A stretch of 49,386 nt of DNA from Bacteroidota bacterium (lineage in GTDB: Bacteria; Bacteroidota; Bacteroidia; Bacteroidales; Prolixibacteraceae). The notes under the pieces are model-generated. The model saw only the letters and a list, made by a program, of their open reading frames with translations. It did no database searches and was not told the origin of the DNA. Position 1 is the first letter of the stretch. The number at the start of each line of letters is the position of its first letter. The position numbers and the translations under genes are program-made. The stretch is taken from assembly GCA_023412195.1 (NCBI GenBank), contig JAEYNZ010000127.1, positions 1 through 49,386 of the forward strand, read 5' to 3'. This document shows positions 23,494 to 33,359 of the stretch, one piece after another.

Positions 23494-25809
23494 CTACAAT
23501 AGACTCAATGTTACGGTCAGACCAGCCATTACAACTGAAACCATGGTCATCAGTTTAATAAGGATGTTCAATGAAGGTCCTGAAGTATCTTTAAAAGGAT
23601 CACCAACTGTGTCACCTACAACACCTGCACGGTGAGCTTCACTGCCTTTGCCTCCGTAATTTCCTTTTTCAATGAATTTCTTTGCATTATCCCATGCACC
23701 ACCGGCATTGTTCATGAAAACTGCCAAAGTAAAACCAGAAGTCAAACCTCCGGCGAGCAGTCCAACTACACCTGCAACACCCATTGTAGCACCTACAATC
23801 ACAGGAACAGCAATAGCTACCAGTGATGGAAGAAGCATTTCACGCTGAGCGCCTTTGGTTGATATTTCAACACATTTGGCATATTCTGGTTTTCCTGTAC
23901 CCTGAAGAATACCAGGTATTTCACGGAACTGACGGCGAACTTCATCTACCATTGCACCGGCAGCGCGTCCTACAGCTTTCATTGTCATCGCACTGAAAAC
24001 AAATGCCATCATAGCGCCAAGGAATAATCCACCCAGGAAGAGCGGATTAAAAAGTGTAATATCATATGCAGCTGAAAAGTCTTTAACTGAAGCTGTAGAA
24101 ATTTCAATTGCATTGGAACCTTCGGGAGCTGTAATATAAAAATCCATACCGCCTTTAGTCACAAATCCTTCTCCGGCACGTGCAATTTTAGTAAACCAAA
24201 GCCTTACTTCTTCCATATAGGCTGAAATAAGTGCCATGGCAGTCAGTGCAGCAGAACCGATTGCAAAACCTTTACCTGTGGCAGCTGTAGTGTTACCAAG
24301 CATATCAAGTGCATCGGTACGCTGGCGAACCTGTGGGTCGAGTTCCGACATTTCGGCGTTTCCACCTGCATTGTCAGCAATTGGACCAAAAGCATCGGTA
24401 GCAAGAGTAATACCAAGGGTAGAAAGCATTCCCACTGCAGCAAATCCGATTCCATAAACCCCCATCGCAAAATGCTGTGCACCACCTGATGCCCAGAAAG
24501 CCCCCATAATACCAAGAACTATTGTAACTACAGGAATCCATGTGGAATACATACCAACAGCAAGACCATCGATGATTGTGGTTGCAGGTCCCTGGTTTGC
24601 CTGTTTGGCGATACCTTTGGTTGGTTTATATTCATCGGAAGTAAAATATTCAGTTGCCTGGCCGATGATAACGCCAGCTGCAAGTCCGATCACAACTGCC
24701 CAGAAAATTCCCCATGTAACCCAGCCGGCCATTGCAAGGCCTACCATGGCAAGAAGTATAAGAGCAGAACTACCGCCGGTACCAAGCAGAAGGGCATTCA
24801 GCAACGTTTTTTGTGTAGCTGATTCCTTGGTCCTGACCATAAAAATACCGACAATTGAGAGGATAATACCAATAGCTGCCACAAGCATCGGAGCCATTAC
24901 AGCCTGGTACATATCGATGCGTAAATCCTGAATCACAAGTGCAGGCAGTGAAGCTCCCAGGGCTGCTGTTGCAAGAATTGAACCTGCATATGATTCATAA
25001 AGGTCGGCACCCATACCAGCAACGTCACCTACGTTGTCACCAACATTGTCAGCAATTGTAGCAGGGTTGCGGGGATCATCTTCCGGAATGCCTGCTTCAA
25101 CTTTACCTACAAGGTCGGCACCCACATCAGCAGCTTTAGTATAAATACCACCACCAACACGGGCAAACAGAGCCTGTGTGGAAGCACCCATACCAAAAGT
25201 CAACATGGTAACCGTGATTTCAATAAGTTTGGTACGATGACCAATTTCTGTTAATGCTCCATTCACCACATACTCAGGATGAGCATGTACAAAATCAAGT
25301 CCGAGAAAATGAAGACCGGTGGCCATATTCTCAGGCGTATAAACCCAATCATTTAAAATCCAGAACCAGGCAGCAATGTCAAGCAGTGCAAAACCTACAA
25401 CTACTAATCCCATAACAGCCCCGCTACGGAAAGCGATTTGCAGACCCCTGTTGAGTGACTGTGACGCTCCATGTGCAGTACGTGCTGATGCGTGGGTTGC
25501 AGTTTTCATTCCCAGATAACCACAAAGCCCGGAAAAAAATCCTCCGGATAGAAAGGCAATGGGCACAAAGGGGTTCTGAACATCGAAATAAGCCATAATG
25601 GTTAACAGAATAACCAAAACGATAAAAACCAAAAACACCACCTTGTATTGCCTGTTCAGGTAAGCCATTGCTCCTTCCCTCACATACTGAGCAATTTCTT
25701 TCATGCGATCTGTACCTTCAGAGTTTTTCATCAGCGATTTGAAGAAAAACCAGGCAAAAACCAATGCCAGTATAGAAGCAAGTGGCACTAAAATAAAAAT
25801 GTTACTCAT
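23494..25809 (-). CDS. hppA: Membrane-bound ion-pumping pyrophosphatase (K+-dependent type)
   Basis: A 771-residue integral membrane protein with about 16 hydrophobic segments. It hydrolyses pyrophosphate and pumps H+ or Na+ out of the cytoplasm. Substrate-site motifs include DVGADLVGKVEAGIPEDDPR and DNVGDNVGD. GNTTAATGKG has Ala where K+-independent enzymes have Lys, so K+ stimulation is expected. Whether it pumps Na+, H+ or both is not decided here. The gene is single, with its own terminator. Such pumps recover energy from biosynthetic pyrophosphate in anaerobes. Confidence 0.96.
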   Translation of the reverse strand: MSNIFILVPLASILALVFAWFFFKSLMKNSEGTDRMKEIAQYVREGAMAYLNRQYKVVFLVFIVLVILLTIMAYFDVQNPFVPIAFLSGGFFSGLCGYLGMKTATHASARTAHGASQSLNRGLQIAFRSGAVMGLVVVGFALLDIAAWFWILNDWVYTPENMATGLHFLGLDFVHAHPEYVVNGALTEIGHRTKLIEITVTMLTFGMGASTQALFARVGGGIYTKAADVGADLVGKVEAGIPEDDPRNPATIADNVGDNVGDVAGMGADLYESYAGSILATAALGASLPALVIQDLRIDMYQAVMAPMLVAAIGIILSIVGIFMVRTKESATQKTLLNALLLGTGGSSALILLAMVGLAMAGWVTWGIFWAVVIGLAAGVIIGQATEYFTSDEYKPTKGIAKQANQGPATTIIDGLAVGMYSTWIPVVTIVLGIMGAFWASGGAQHFAMGVYGIGFAAVGMLSTLGITLATDAFGPIADNAGGNAEMSELDPQVRQRTDALDMLGNTTAATGKGFAIGSAALTAMALISAYMEEVRLWFTKIARAGEGFVTKGGMDFYITAPEGSNAIEISTASVKDFSAAYDITLFNPLFLGGLFLGAMMAFVFSAMTMKAVGRAAGAMVDEVRRQFREIPGILQGTGKPEYAKCVEISTKGAQREMLLPSLVAIAVPVIVGATMGVAGVVGLLAGGLTSGFTLAVFMNNAGGAWDNAKKFIEKGNYGGKGSEAHRAGVVGDTVGDPFKDTSGPSLNILIKLMTMVSVVMAGLTVTLSLL

Positions 25810-26005
25810 AGACGAAAATTTTTATGTAACATACGTTACGGTTTAGATTACAAAAATTTCTGTTTTTATTTATTACTTTATTTAAAGTCTGGTATCTGTC
25901 ACAAAAAAACCTCCGGATGGCAAAGATAAATTTTAAAATGAAATGCCATATTCCAGTCGTACCAATTCTGAAAATGATTGAAACAAAATTAACAAAGCAA
26001 CTGGT

Positions 26006-28984
26006 TTATTTGAAATAAATCAATGCACGCCTTTCCTTGCCGTTCATCATAACCATCAGCGGATCGCTAAGTTGCACATGTTTGATAAAATGGGTTTCAT
26101 TGATGATCTGCTGTGTCTTCAGAACATCCATATTTAGCTTGCTGTTGGGTGAATTGCTTGGAACCGAAAAATACCCCACATTCATTGAAGTAACATTATG
26201 GAAAAAATGCGATCCTAAAGAACCATCCAATGGAAAGTTGGGCAGGCCCATCTCCACAATCACCCGTGCTTTTGATATATTGGACCAGACAACCGGTATC
26301 CCTGTAAAATGATCCCTTGAACCCCATCTGCCCGGACCTACCAAAATATATTCCCTGTTCTCCTTTTCGAACCACTGATTGATCTTTGTTATTTCAGATG
26401 CCATCTGTCTCGTTTTTACCCTGTCGAATCTTTCAGGATCAACATATACAATATCGCGCAGGTTATCGATTATTCCATTTCCCATGCCTCTTTCAGCATA
26501 CATAAAAACACCCTCATGATCAACCTGTCCCAGATCAATTTCCACCTGTTGTTCAACACGTATCAGTGGCTTAATCTGCAGCAGGTAAAAAGTTGGCAGG
26601 CCATTTTCCCTGGAATCCAGGTCAACTGCGTATTCAATTTCCACAGGGGAACCCATTGCCTCCTTAAACAACTTCAGCAATAGCTCCAGGGTTTCAGCCA
26701 ATGGTAAATATTGATACTTGAGAATATTTGCAAAGTTAATAACCCTGGTACCTTTTCCCTGGATACCAGGAACCAGATCGTCGTTTTCCATCAGATAGGT
26801 GGATGCACAGTGTTCAAGAGTTCCATCATCCTCAGCCTCCTTTATCCTGTATTTCTTCACAAATGTATCTTCCCCGCCTGATACAAGGTCTATGGAAGGA
26901 TTTGATAAATCTATGGCATAAAATGATCTCTGTGAATCACGCATCATGTCACGCATGTCGGTAGGGTTAATCGTCGGATACCGGGGACAAAAACGAAAAG
27001 AGTTTTCACCTCCAACAACATAGGTACCCAATCCCACTGCAGCAACTGAAAAACCATCTTCGGGCTGCATGTATGCAATAGGATAATAATTGTATGATTG
27101 TGCCACTCCCGATATGGTAGGATAATATTTATTGTTGTAATTCTGCCCAACAACCTCCTGGATTACCACTGCCATTTTCTCTTCTTCAATTTTGTAATGT
27201 ATGGCATCAAAATACGATTGGGCAGCATCTGTAAAAATACTGGAATATACAAGTTTGATTGCCGTTTCCAGTTGATTGTACCGGACCTGGAGATCCGGAT
27301 GATTATTGGGCAGTAAATATGTGGCATATACTCCTGAAAAGGGTTGTAAAAGTGAATCTTCAAATAACCCTGACGACCTGACAGCAAGAGGTTTGTGTAT
27401 CTGCTTCAGATAAGCCATCAGAAGTTCTCTGATTTTCTCATCCATTTCTGAATCCAGAAAATGTTGTCTGATAGATTCATAATCGTTCAGTGAATAGATA
27501 TCATCGTAAAGATTGTTGTTTTCCACAAATTTATCAAATTCAAGTGCCCCTATGATAGCCGTAGCCGGAATACGGATATTCATTTCCGGTATCAGCTTGT
27601 GAAAGTCTATATTTTCAATAAAATTGCAGATGAAAGCAATTCCGCGCCCTTTCCCTCCAAGAGAACCTTTTGCCATACGAAGAATCAGACGGTTTGACAA
27701 AACGAGTTCAGGATCAAAATTAATAATGGTACCCTTCAACTTTTCAAAACGCACAGTTTTGAATACATTCAGACAAAACTGCCTCAAATCTTCAGCTGAC
27801 TTGAAATCTTCTGTTTTAATCGGACGCAGCAGCTCAGCCATATTTATTTCCCCACGTGCCATCAACCAAGTAGAAAAAGAATTGCGCTTTCCATGATAAA
27901 GCAAAGCCTCCGGTGGAATTTCCCTGAATTTCTCCTGGAACTCAGTCAGGTTCGCTGCCTCTGTGATGGGTTTGCCATCCATTCCTTTAAAAATAAAATT
28001 ACCAAACCCGAGTCTGCGATAAAGGAAGTTCAGAATGTCCATTGATAGACTTTCCGAGTTTTTATTAATAAAATCTGCATGTATATCCTTTGCCCGGACG
28101 GCATTTGAAATTTCCTGCGACTGCAGCAATAATGGAATGGCATATTTCAACGTACTTTTTGCAAACTTAAGCAGTTCGATCCCTGCATCACCATCTTCCA
28201 TCCCATTACGCTCGAACTTTACATCCGAAATGACACACAACATATACCGTCGATAATTATTGATGATCTTAACAGCATCTTCATAATTATCTACCAAAAT
28301 AACTTTAGGCCTGGCCCTCATTTTCAGTATCTTGTGCAGTTCATCCCTGGCATCTTCCTGCACGAGTATCTGGGTTTGTGTCATGATGGTTGTATAGAGC
28401 ACCGGCAAATACCTGGAATAATACTGAATGCTGTCTTCAACAAGCAATATTACCCGCACATTTCCATTCTGAGTATCAAGGGCAACATTTTTCTTGTCCT
28501 CAATGTATTTGATCATGGCAAGAAAAACATTCGAATTACCGTTCCACACAAAAATCCTGTCTATAAAGCTAAATTTACGTCCTTCAGCCTGAAAATAACG
28601 GAGATCAGAATTGTTGTTCGCCAGCAAGAGCAGCGGAATCTGCGGCCGGAGTTCACCAAGTGCACGCGAAGTATCAACTGCGGAATCCTTATCAAGGCCG
28701 GCCATTACAATAATAACATCAAAATCATGATGTTCCAGCGTAACAAGGGCATCTTCCATTGAATTTACACTTGTAAACCTTGGTGCTGCATACAGGTTCA
28801 GCTGAAGATATTCACCGAAGATTTTGTCACTGAACTGTCCCTCCCTCACAATGGTGTAAGAATCGTAGAGGGTGGCTACAAGTAACACCTCTTTCACTTT
28901 GGTGGGCATCAGTTCCTGAAAAATATCACGGTCGGTCTTTTTCCTCTTGTAAATGCTCGCCAGCGTTAAGTTGTCAATATCCAT
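26006..28984 (-). CDS. Receiver-domain / PPDK-N (PEP synthase-like) fusion protein
   Basis: A 992-residue protein. Residues 30-165 resemble a degenerate receiver domain. Residues of about 176-320 are a complete-looking receiver (E183-D184 pocket, D254 in VISDVK, a Ser in LLLQS, K308). From about 430 comes a PPDK/PEP-synthase-type ATP-binding domain (AKGSLGGKGRGIAF, then KPLAVRSSGLFEDS with R536), and YLLQIKPLIRVEQ closes the ATP-grasp part. The last 200 residues (YILVGPGRWGSRD) are unassigned. The phosphohistidine swivel domain and the PEP/pyruvate TIM barrel are missing, so it cannot run the normal PPDK reaction. I recall similar proteins in Bacteroidota, but their function is unknown to me. 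It is monocistronic, upstream of hppA. Confidence 0.82.
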   Translation of the reverse strand: MDIDNLTLASIYKRKKTDRDIFQELMPTKVKEVLLVATLYDSYTIVREGQFSDKIFGEYLQLNLYAAPRFTSVNSMEDALVTLEHHDFDVIIVMAGLDKDSAVDTSRALGELRPQIPLLLLANNNSDLRYFQAEGRKFSFIDRIFVWNGNSNVFLAMIKYIEDKKNVALDTQNGNVRVILLVEDSIQYYSRYLPVLYTTIMTQTQILVQEDARDELHKILKMRARPKVILVDNYEDAVKIINNYRRYMLCVISDVKFERNGMEDGDAGIELLKFAKSTLKYAIPLLLQSQEISNAVRAKDIHADFINKNSESLSMDILNFLYRRLGFGNFIFKGMDGKPITEAANLTEFQEKFREIPPEALLYHGKRNSFSTWLMARGEINMAELLRPIKTEDFKSAEDLRQFCLNVFKTVRFEKLKGTIINFDPELVLSNRLILRMAKGSLGGKGRGIAFICNFIENIDFHKLIPEMNIRIPATAIIGALEFDKFVENNNLYDDIYSLNDYESIRQHFLDSEMDEKIRELLMAYLKQIHKPLAVRSSGLFEDSLLQPFSGVYATYLLPNNHPDLQVRYNQLETAIKLVYSSIFTDAAQSYFDAIHYKIEEEKMAVVIQEVVGQNYNNKYYPTISGVAQSYNYYPIAYMQPEDGFSVAAVGLGTYVVGGENSFRFCPRYPTINPTDMRDMMRDSQRSFYAIDLSNPSIDLVSGGEDTFVKKYRIKEAEDDGTLEHCASTYLMENDDLVPGIQGKGTRVINFANILKYQYLPLAETLELLLKLFKEAMGSPVEIEYAVDLDSRENGLPTFYLLQIKPLIRVEQQVEIDLGQVDHEGVFMYAERGMGNGIIDNLRDIVYVDPERFDRVKTRQMASEITKINQWFEKENREYILVGPGRWGSRDHFTGIPVVWSNISKARVIVEMGLPNFPLDGSLGSHFFHNVTSMNVGYFSVPSNSPNSKLNMDVLKTQQIINETHFIKHVQLSDPLMVMMNGKERRALIYFK

Positions 28985-29180
28985 CTGCTAATATTTTGAA
29001 CCGCTGAAATTAAGCAATTTTCGGTAAATGCAGTAGCCGAATTTAATTGCAGATTACAAAATCAAGACCTCTGATTACCTTTTTATATAAACAGATAATT
29101 CTGCTTATAATGCCGGATTGACTACAGGAACAGGGAATCAGTGTAAGTGGTGGTATTCATACACCGGATGGACAAATTTA

Positions 29181-29603
29181 TCAATTCGCAAGTTTAATTT
29201 CTACCAGGCTTTGCACGTCAGGCAGTATGAATTCATTTTTTACATCAATGCGAATCCCTCTTCCTTCAGCGTATCGTGTAGCTTTTTTAAGATCAAGTTT
29301 TATACCATCTGAAACATTGCTTTTCCACACTGCTTCTGAAGCCTTGTCACCAAATACAAAAGCTGTTTTAAAATAGCCTTCACGGGGAAGCAGATAAATA
29401 ATCGCTCTTTTTTTGTCTTTAATCCGCAGATTCCAGCCATATTTTTTACCTGGATAATTCCATTCTTCCATTCCAAGCGGGTATTTTTTCATGACAAATT
29501 CAACAACCTGATTCCACAAGGCATATGTATCACCCAGCTTTGCTGCCAATTCATTTTGGGCAGGTTCAACATTTTTATCTGTGAAAACACTGATATCTTC
29601 CAT
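29181..29603 (-). CDS. DUF3788 family protein
   Basis: A 140-residue soluble protein that I recognise as DUF3788-like, with conserved segments such as WNYPGKKYGWNLRIKDKKR, YLLPREGYFKTAFVFGDKA and ATRYAEGRGIRIDV. No signal peptide, membrane segment or catalytic motif is visible. The fold may resemble the YdhG/DUF1801 group, whose role is unknown. It is a single leftward gene flanked by noncoding DNA on both sides. Confidence 0.7.
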   Translation of the reverse strand: MEDISVFTDKNVEPAQNELAAKLGDTYALWNQVVEFVMKKYPLGMEEWNYPGKKYGWNLRIKDKKRAIIYLLPREGYFKTAFVFGDKASEAVWKSNVSDGIKLDLKKATRYAEGRGIRIDVKNEFILPDVQSLVEIKLAN

Positions 29604-29859
29604 TGGTAAATGATTTAAATGAATTTCTTTTACTGAGAAAATTTAATTGCAACTGAACTGCTATGAGGTAGATCTATAACTTAAAGGTACTAAAAACAGA
29701 AGATTCAAACACCTTATTTTCAAAGATTTTCTTTGCCTGCTATTTTAATTTTTCAGGCACAGGTCATTCAACAATTAGAAAAGACAATCTATAATCTTAT
29801 AGATATTTAAGAACTGTTTTTTTAATAAAAATTTCTTACTCCTTTAACACATTCTGAAA

Positions 29860-31119
29860 CTACATAACATCCTCCTCCAGCGTATGAATAACAAGACCTG
29901 ATCTCAGTTTGGGTTCAAACCATGTTGTTTTTGGTGGCATAATATGACCACTGTCTGCTATGTTTATCAGTTGTTGCATCGAAACAGGGTAAAGTGCAAA
30001 AGCAGCTTTCATTTCGCCTGAATCCACCCTTCTTTTCAGCTCACCCAAACCGCGGATACCGCCTACAAAATCGATCCGCTCTGAAGTACGTAGATCCTTT
30101 ATTCCGAGAAGAGGCTCAAGTACATGTTCTGAAAGAATGGTGACGTCAAGTATACCAATCGGATCATGATCATTGTAGGTTCCCTCCCGTGCAGTAAGTT
30201 TATACCATATACCGGCCAGATAAAGACTGAATTCATGCAGTTTCTCCGGCTTAAAAATTGCGTTCCCTTTTGATTCGATAATAAATGAGGATTTCAATCT
30301 TTCGATAAATTCTTCATCTGAAAGACCATTCAGATCTGTAACCACACGATTATAATCCATAATCTGAAGCTGGTTATCGGGAAAGTGCACTGCCATGAAA
30401 AAATTGTATTCTTCTTCACCGGTATGGTTGGGATTCCGGGCCATTTTTTCAATTCCTATCCTGGCTGCGGCAGCAGTACGGTGATGCCCGTCGGCTACAT
30501 AGGTGCAGTGAACTTTTTCCGCGAAAAGCCTTTCAATGGCTTCATTTTTATTTCTGTCGCCAACTACCCAGAATTGGTGTCCAAAACCATCTTCGGCAGT
30601 AAAATCATAGTCAGGTTCATTTGCAATGACCTCCTTAACGATTGCATCTATTTCATGAACCGATTTATAAGCAAAAAAAACAGGTTCAATATTTGCGTTG
30701 AGGTAACGCGTAAGCACCATTCTGTCTTCCTCCTTCTCAGGCCTTGTCAGTTCATGTTTTTTAATATAACCTTTTTCATAATCGGCACAGGCAGCCCCAC
30801 CTACTATTCCATACTGCGTGCGCCCGTTCATTGTTTGGGCATATATGTAAAACCGGGGTTCCCCATCCGGAACCAGCCAACCTTTTTCACGGAAAATTTT
30901 GAAATTTTCAACTGCTTTTTGATATACTTCTTCAGAATGGATATCCTCAACATCAGGACACTCAATCTCGGCCCGTGTAATGCGAAGAAGTGATTTTTCC
31001 TTCCCGGATGCCATTTTTGCTGCTTCCTGGGTATTCATTACATCATAAGGCAGACATGCCAGTTCTTTTACTATCTCTCTTGGAGGACGAAGCCCTATGA
31101 ACGGTTTTACTATTGCCAT
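29860..31119 (-). CDS. DUF1015 family protein, serine-operon associated
   Basis: A 419-residue soluble protein of the DUF1015 family, with the typical start IVKPFIGLRPP and internal motifs CTYVADGHHRTAAA and FMAVHFPDNQLQIMDYNR. The ADGHHR motif resembles ParB/sulfiredoxin-type kinases, and related archaeal SerK enzymes phosphorylate free serine. That makes a role as an ADP- or ATP-dependent serine kinase in serine/phosphoserine metabolism attractive here. It lies 64 bp downstream of serA, and serC is next upstream. The kinase activity is inference from the fold and neighbourhood. Confidence 0.83.
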   Translation of the reverse strand: MAIVKPFIGLRPPREIVKELACLPYDVMNTQEAAKMASGKEKSLLRITRAEIECPDVEDIHSEEVYQKAVENFKIFREKGWLVPDGEPRFYIYAQTMNGRTQYGIVGGAACADYEKGYIKKHELTRPEKEEDRMVLTRYLNANIEPVFFAYKSVHEIDAIVKEVIANEPDYDFTAEDGFGHQFWVVGDRNKNEAIERLFAEKVHCTYVADGHHRTAAAARIGIEKMARNPNHTGEEEYNFFMAVHFPDNQLQIMDYNRVVTDLNGLSDEEFIERLKSSFIIESKGNAIFKPEKLHEFSLYLAGIWYKLTAREGTYNDHDPIGILDVTILSEHVLEPLLGIKDLRTSERIDFVGGIRGLGELKRRVDSGEMKAAFALYPVSMQQLINIADSGHIMPPKTTWFEPKLRSGLVIHTLEEDVM

Positions 31120-31183
31120 TAGTTTATATTTATAGTATGACTAAAAATTGAAACTGAAAACAGAATTTAATCAGGCTGCAACT

Positions 31184-32113
31184 TTACCATTTATTCACCT
31201 GATACGAAACATCACCTTTATCAAAAAAATCAACTATTTGCTCTGCTGCAGCGACTCCCGCATTGATATTGGCCTCAGCTGTCTGTGCACCTGCTTTTTT
31301 TGGCGTGAAGAAATAACGGCCCTTAAACTTTTCTTCAAAAAGAGTTTCGCAATCAGGCGTTATATCCGACATGTATTTAATATGGGGCTTTTCATCCATA
31401 ATTTTAACCAGGTCTTCTTCATTAACCACTTCCTTTCGTGCTGTGTTTACAATCACCGCACCATCCTTTAGATGTTTCATCACTTCATAACTCACTGACT
31501 TAAGATGCTCCCCCCTTGCCGGTACATGAATCGACACTACATCGCTTTTTTCATAGAGTTCTTCAAGTGAACCAGTCACCTTCAATCCGGTAGCAGCAGC
31601 GGCACCTTTACTGTACCTTGTATATACAATTACTTTCATACCGAAAGCCCTTGCTATTCTAAATACATTTCGTGCTACATAGCCAAAACCATGTAAGCCA
31701 AGTGTACGGCCCCGCAATTCTCCTCCCGGCTTTCCGCTGAACATCTCCCTTAAACCAAAAATAGCGAGGCCAATAGCCAGTTCAGCCACTGCATTCGAAT
31801 TTTGTCCGGGTGTATTCATCACCACAATGCCCTTTGCCGTAGCAGCATCCAGATCCACATTATCATAACCCGCACCTGCCCTTACAACAATTTTGAGGTT
31901 TGGTGCAGCATCAATAACTTCAGGATCTACAATATCGCTTCTTACAATCAATGCATTGGCACTGGCTACGGCCCGAAGCAAATCATCCTTGTGAATATAA
32001 TTCTCAAGTAAATCAAGCTGGTAATCATTACCTGCTTTTTGAAAAATCTTCCTGATCTTCTTAATAGCAACAGGAGCAAACGGTTTTTCAGTTGCAACTA
32101 ATACTTTTCTCAT
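31184..32113 (-). CDS. serA: D-3-phosphoglycerate dehydrogenase, short Bacteroidota type
   Basis: A 309-residue NAD-dependent 2-hydroxyacid dehydrogenase for the first step of serine synthesis. The NAD-binding region (LGLHGFGYVARNVFRIARAF) and the catalytic Arg (NTARKEV) are clear. The usual catalytic His near the C-terminus is absent: the segment reads FTPKKAGAQTAEA where most family members have TPHxGGxT. I recall the same TPKK segment in Bacteroides SerA, so this is a clade feature and not decay. There is no regulatory ACT domain. It is downstream of serC, from which a hairpin terminator separates it. Confidence 0.88.
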   Translation of the reverse strand: MRKVLVATEKPFAPVAIKKIRKIFQKAGNDYQLDLLENYIHKDDLLRAVASANALIVRSDIVDPEVIDAAPNLKIVVRAGAGYDNVDLDAATAKGIVVMNTPGQNSNAVAELAIGLAIFGLREMFSGKPGGELRGRTLGLHGFGYVARNVFRIARAFGMKVIVYTRYSKGAAAATGLKVTGSLEELYEKSDVVSIHVPARGEHLKSVSYEVMKHLKDGAVIVNTARKEVVNEEDLVKIMDEKPHIKYMSDITPDCETLFEEKFKGRYFFTPKKAGAQTAEANINAGVAAAEQIVDFFDKGDVSYQVNKW

Positions 32114-32130
32114 CTCGCATGTTTTAGTTC

Positions 32131-32156
32131 AAAAAAAATGCAGGGCTTAACCTGCA
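32131..32156 (-). terminator. Terminator hairpin between serC and serA
   Basis: Read leftwards, TGCAGG-TTAAGC-CCTGCA is followed directly by eight Ts. It begins 7 bp after the serC stop and ends 18 bp before the serA start. It looks like an intrinsic terminator inside an otherwise collinear operon, so it may set the serC:serA ratio or end a serC-only transcript. Confidence 0.8.
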
Positions 32157-32162
32157 CTTCTG

Positions 32163-33233
32163 TTATTTGTTTTTTTCAAAGTCCTGCATGGTTTCTATGA
32201 GAGCCTTTACGCTTTCAACAGGCATGGCATTATAAATAGATGCCCTAAATCCTCCAACGGACCGGTGTCCTTTAATTCCTACCATTCCCTTCGAGGTCGC
32301 GAAATCCAGAAAATCCTTTTCAAGTTCTGAATACTCTGGTGCCATCACAAAGGTTACATTCATCCGGGAACGATCACCCGGATTAGGAACAGTTGGGACA
32401 AACATTTTATTCCTCTCCAGTTCATTATAAAGTATACCTGCCTTTTCTGCATTGATCTTTTCAATTCCCTCCACTCCTCCAATGTTCTTAAGCCATTTAA
32501 GTGTCTGAAGGCAACCAAAAACAGCTAAAGTTGAAGGCGTGTTAAACATTGAATCCTGTGCAATATGAACCTTGTAATCAAGCATAGTAGGAATAGGCCT
32601 GTCTGTTTTCCCCAATGCTTCTTCTTTCACAATAACCAAAGTAGCACCCGAGGGGCCAAGGTTCTTTTGTGCACCTGCATAAATCAGATTGTACTTCGAT
32701 ATATTTACAGGCCTGCTGAAGATATCAGATGACATATCGGCTACCAGGGGAATAGCTGCATCAGGGTCAGAAAGCAACTCGGTTCCAAAAATGGTATTGT
32801 TTGTAGTGATATGAAGATAATCTGCGTCGCCTGGTACTTCATAATTTCTGGGGATATAATTAAAGTTGGCTTCCTTTGATGACGCCACTTCTACCACTTC
32901 TCCAAAATTTTTAGCTTCTTTAATTGCTTTGGAAGCCCACATTCCAGTGTTCAGATAGGCGGCCTTCTTACCCATCAGGTTATAAGGTGCCATCAAAAAC
33001 TGCAGACTGGCGCCTCCCTGCAGGAAAAGCACTGAATAACCATCAGGAACATTCAGCAGTTCTTTCACAAGTGTACGGGCTTCTTCCATTACAGCAACAA
33101 ATTCCTTGCTCCGGTGCGAAACTTCCATAACGGAAAGACCTGTTCCGGCAAAATTGATCACAGCTTCAGCCGTTTTTTCCTTTGTAAATTCAGGCAGAAT
33201 CGAAGGTCCTGCGTGGAAATTGTGTTTCTTCAT
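32163..33233 (-). CDS. serC: Phosphoserine aminotransferase
   Basis: A 356-residue PLP enzyme converting 3-phosphohydroxypyruvate and glutamate to phosphoserine. It opens with the family signature FHAGPSILP. GGASLQF is the phosphate-binding segment and YAGAQKNLGPSG contains the PLP lysine. The C-terminal GHRSVGGFRASIYNAMP is conserved in SerC. Length is standard. It is the first gene of the serC-serA-DUF1015 set. A 19-bp palindrome lies about 130 bp upstream of the start codon. serB is not in the window. Confidence 0.96.
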   Translation of the reverse strand: MKKHNFHAGPSILPEFTKEKTAEAVINFAGTGLSVMEVSHRSKEFVAVMEEARTLVKELLNVPDGYSVLFLQGGASLQFLMAPYNLMGKKAAYLNTGMWASKAIKEAKNFGEVVEVASSKEANFNYIPRNYEVPGDADYLHITTNNTIFGTELLSDPDAAIPLVADMSSDIFSRPVNISKYNLIYAGAQKNLGPSGATLVIVKEEALGKTDRPIPTMLDYKVHIAQDSMFNTPSTLAVFGCLQTLKWLKNIGGVEGIEKINAEKAGILYNELERNKMFVPTVPNPGDRSRMNVTFVMAPEYSELEKDFLDFATSKGMVGIKGHRSVGGFRASIYNAMPVESVKALIETMQDFEKNK

Positions 33234-33359
33234 TCTAAAAACATTTTAGGTGATTTAATATAACCATTATCAATGCAACACCTTTTTCAAAATAAGTGAA
33301 ATAACAGTGACTTGCAGATGAGAAAAATCAATATCAGAAAATTTTTGGTTCCAAAAAAC

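Noticed and set aside
25905..25925. CCTCCGGATGG with a nearby A-run as a terminator of the 992-residue protein gene
   Set aside because: The symmetry is centred on TCCGGA with no loop, so no stable hairpin forms.
30385..30993. Rightward 202-codon frame
   Set aside because: It lies fully antisense to the DUF1015 gene, which has clear family motifs.
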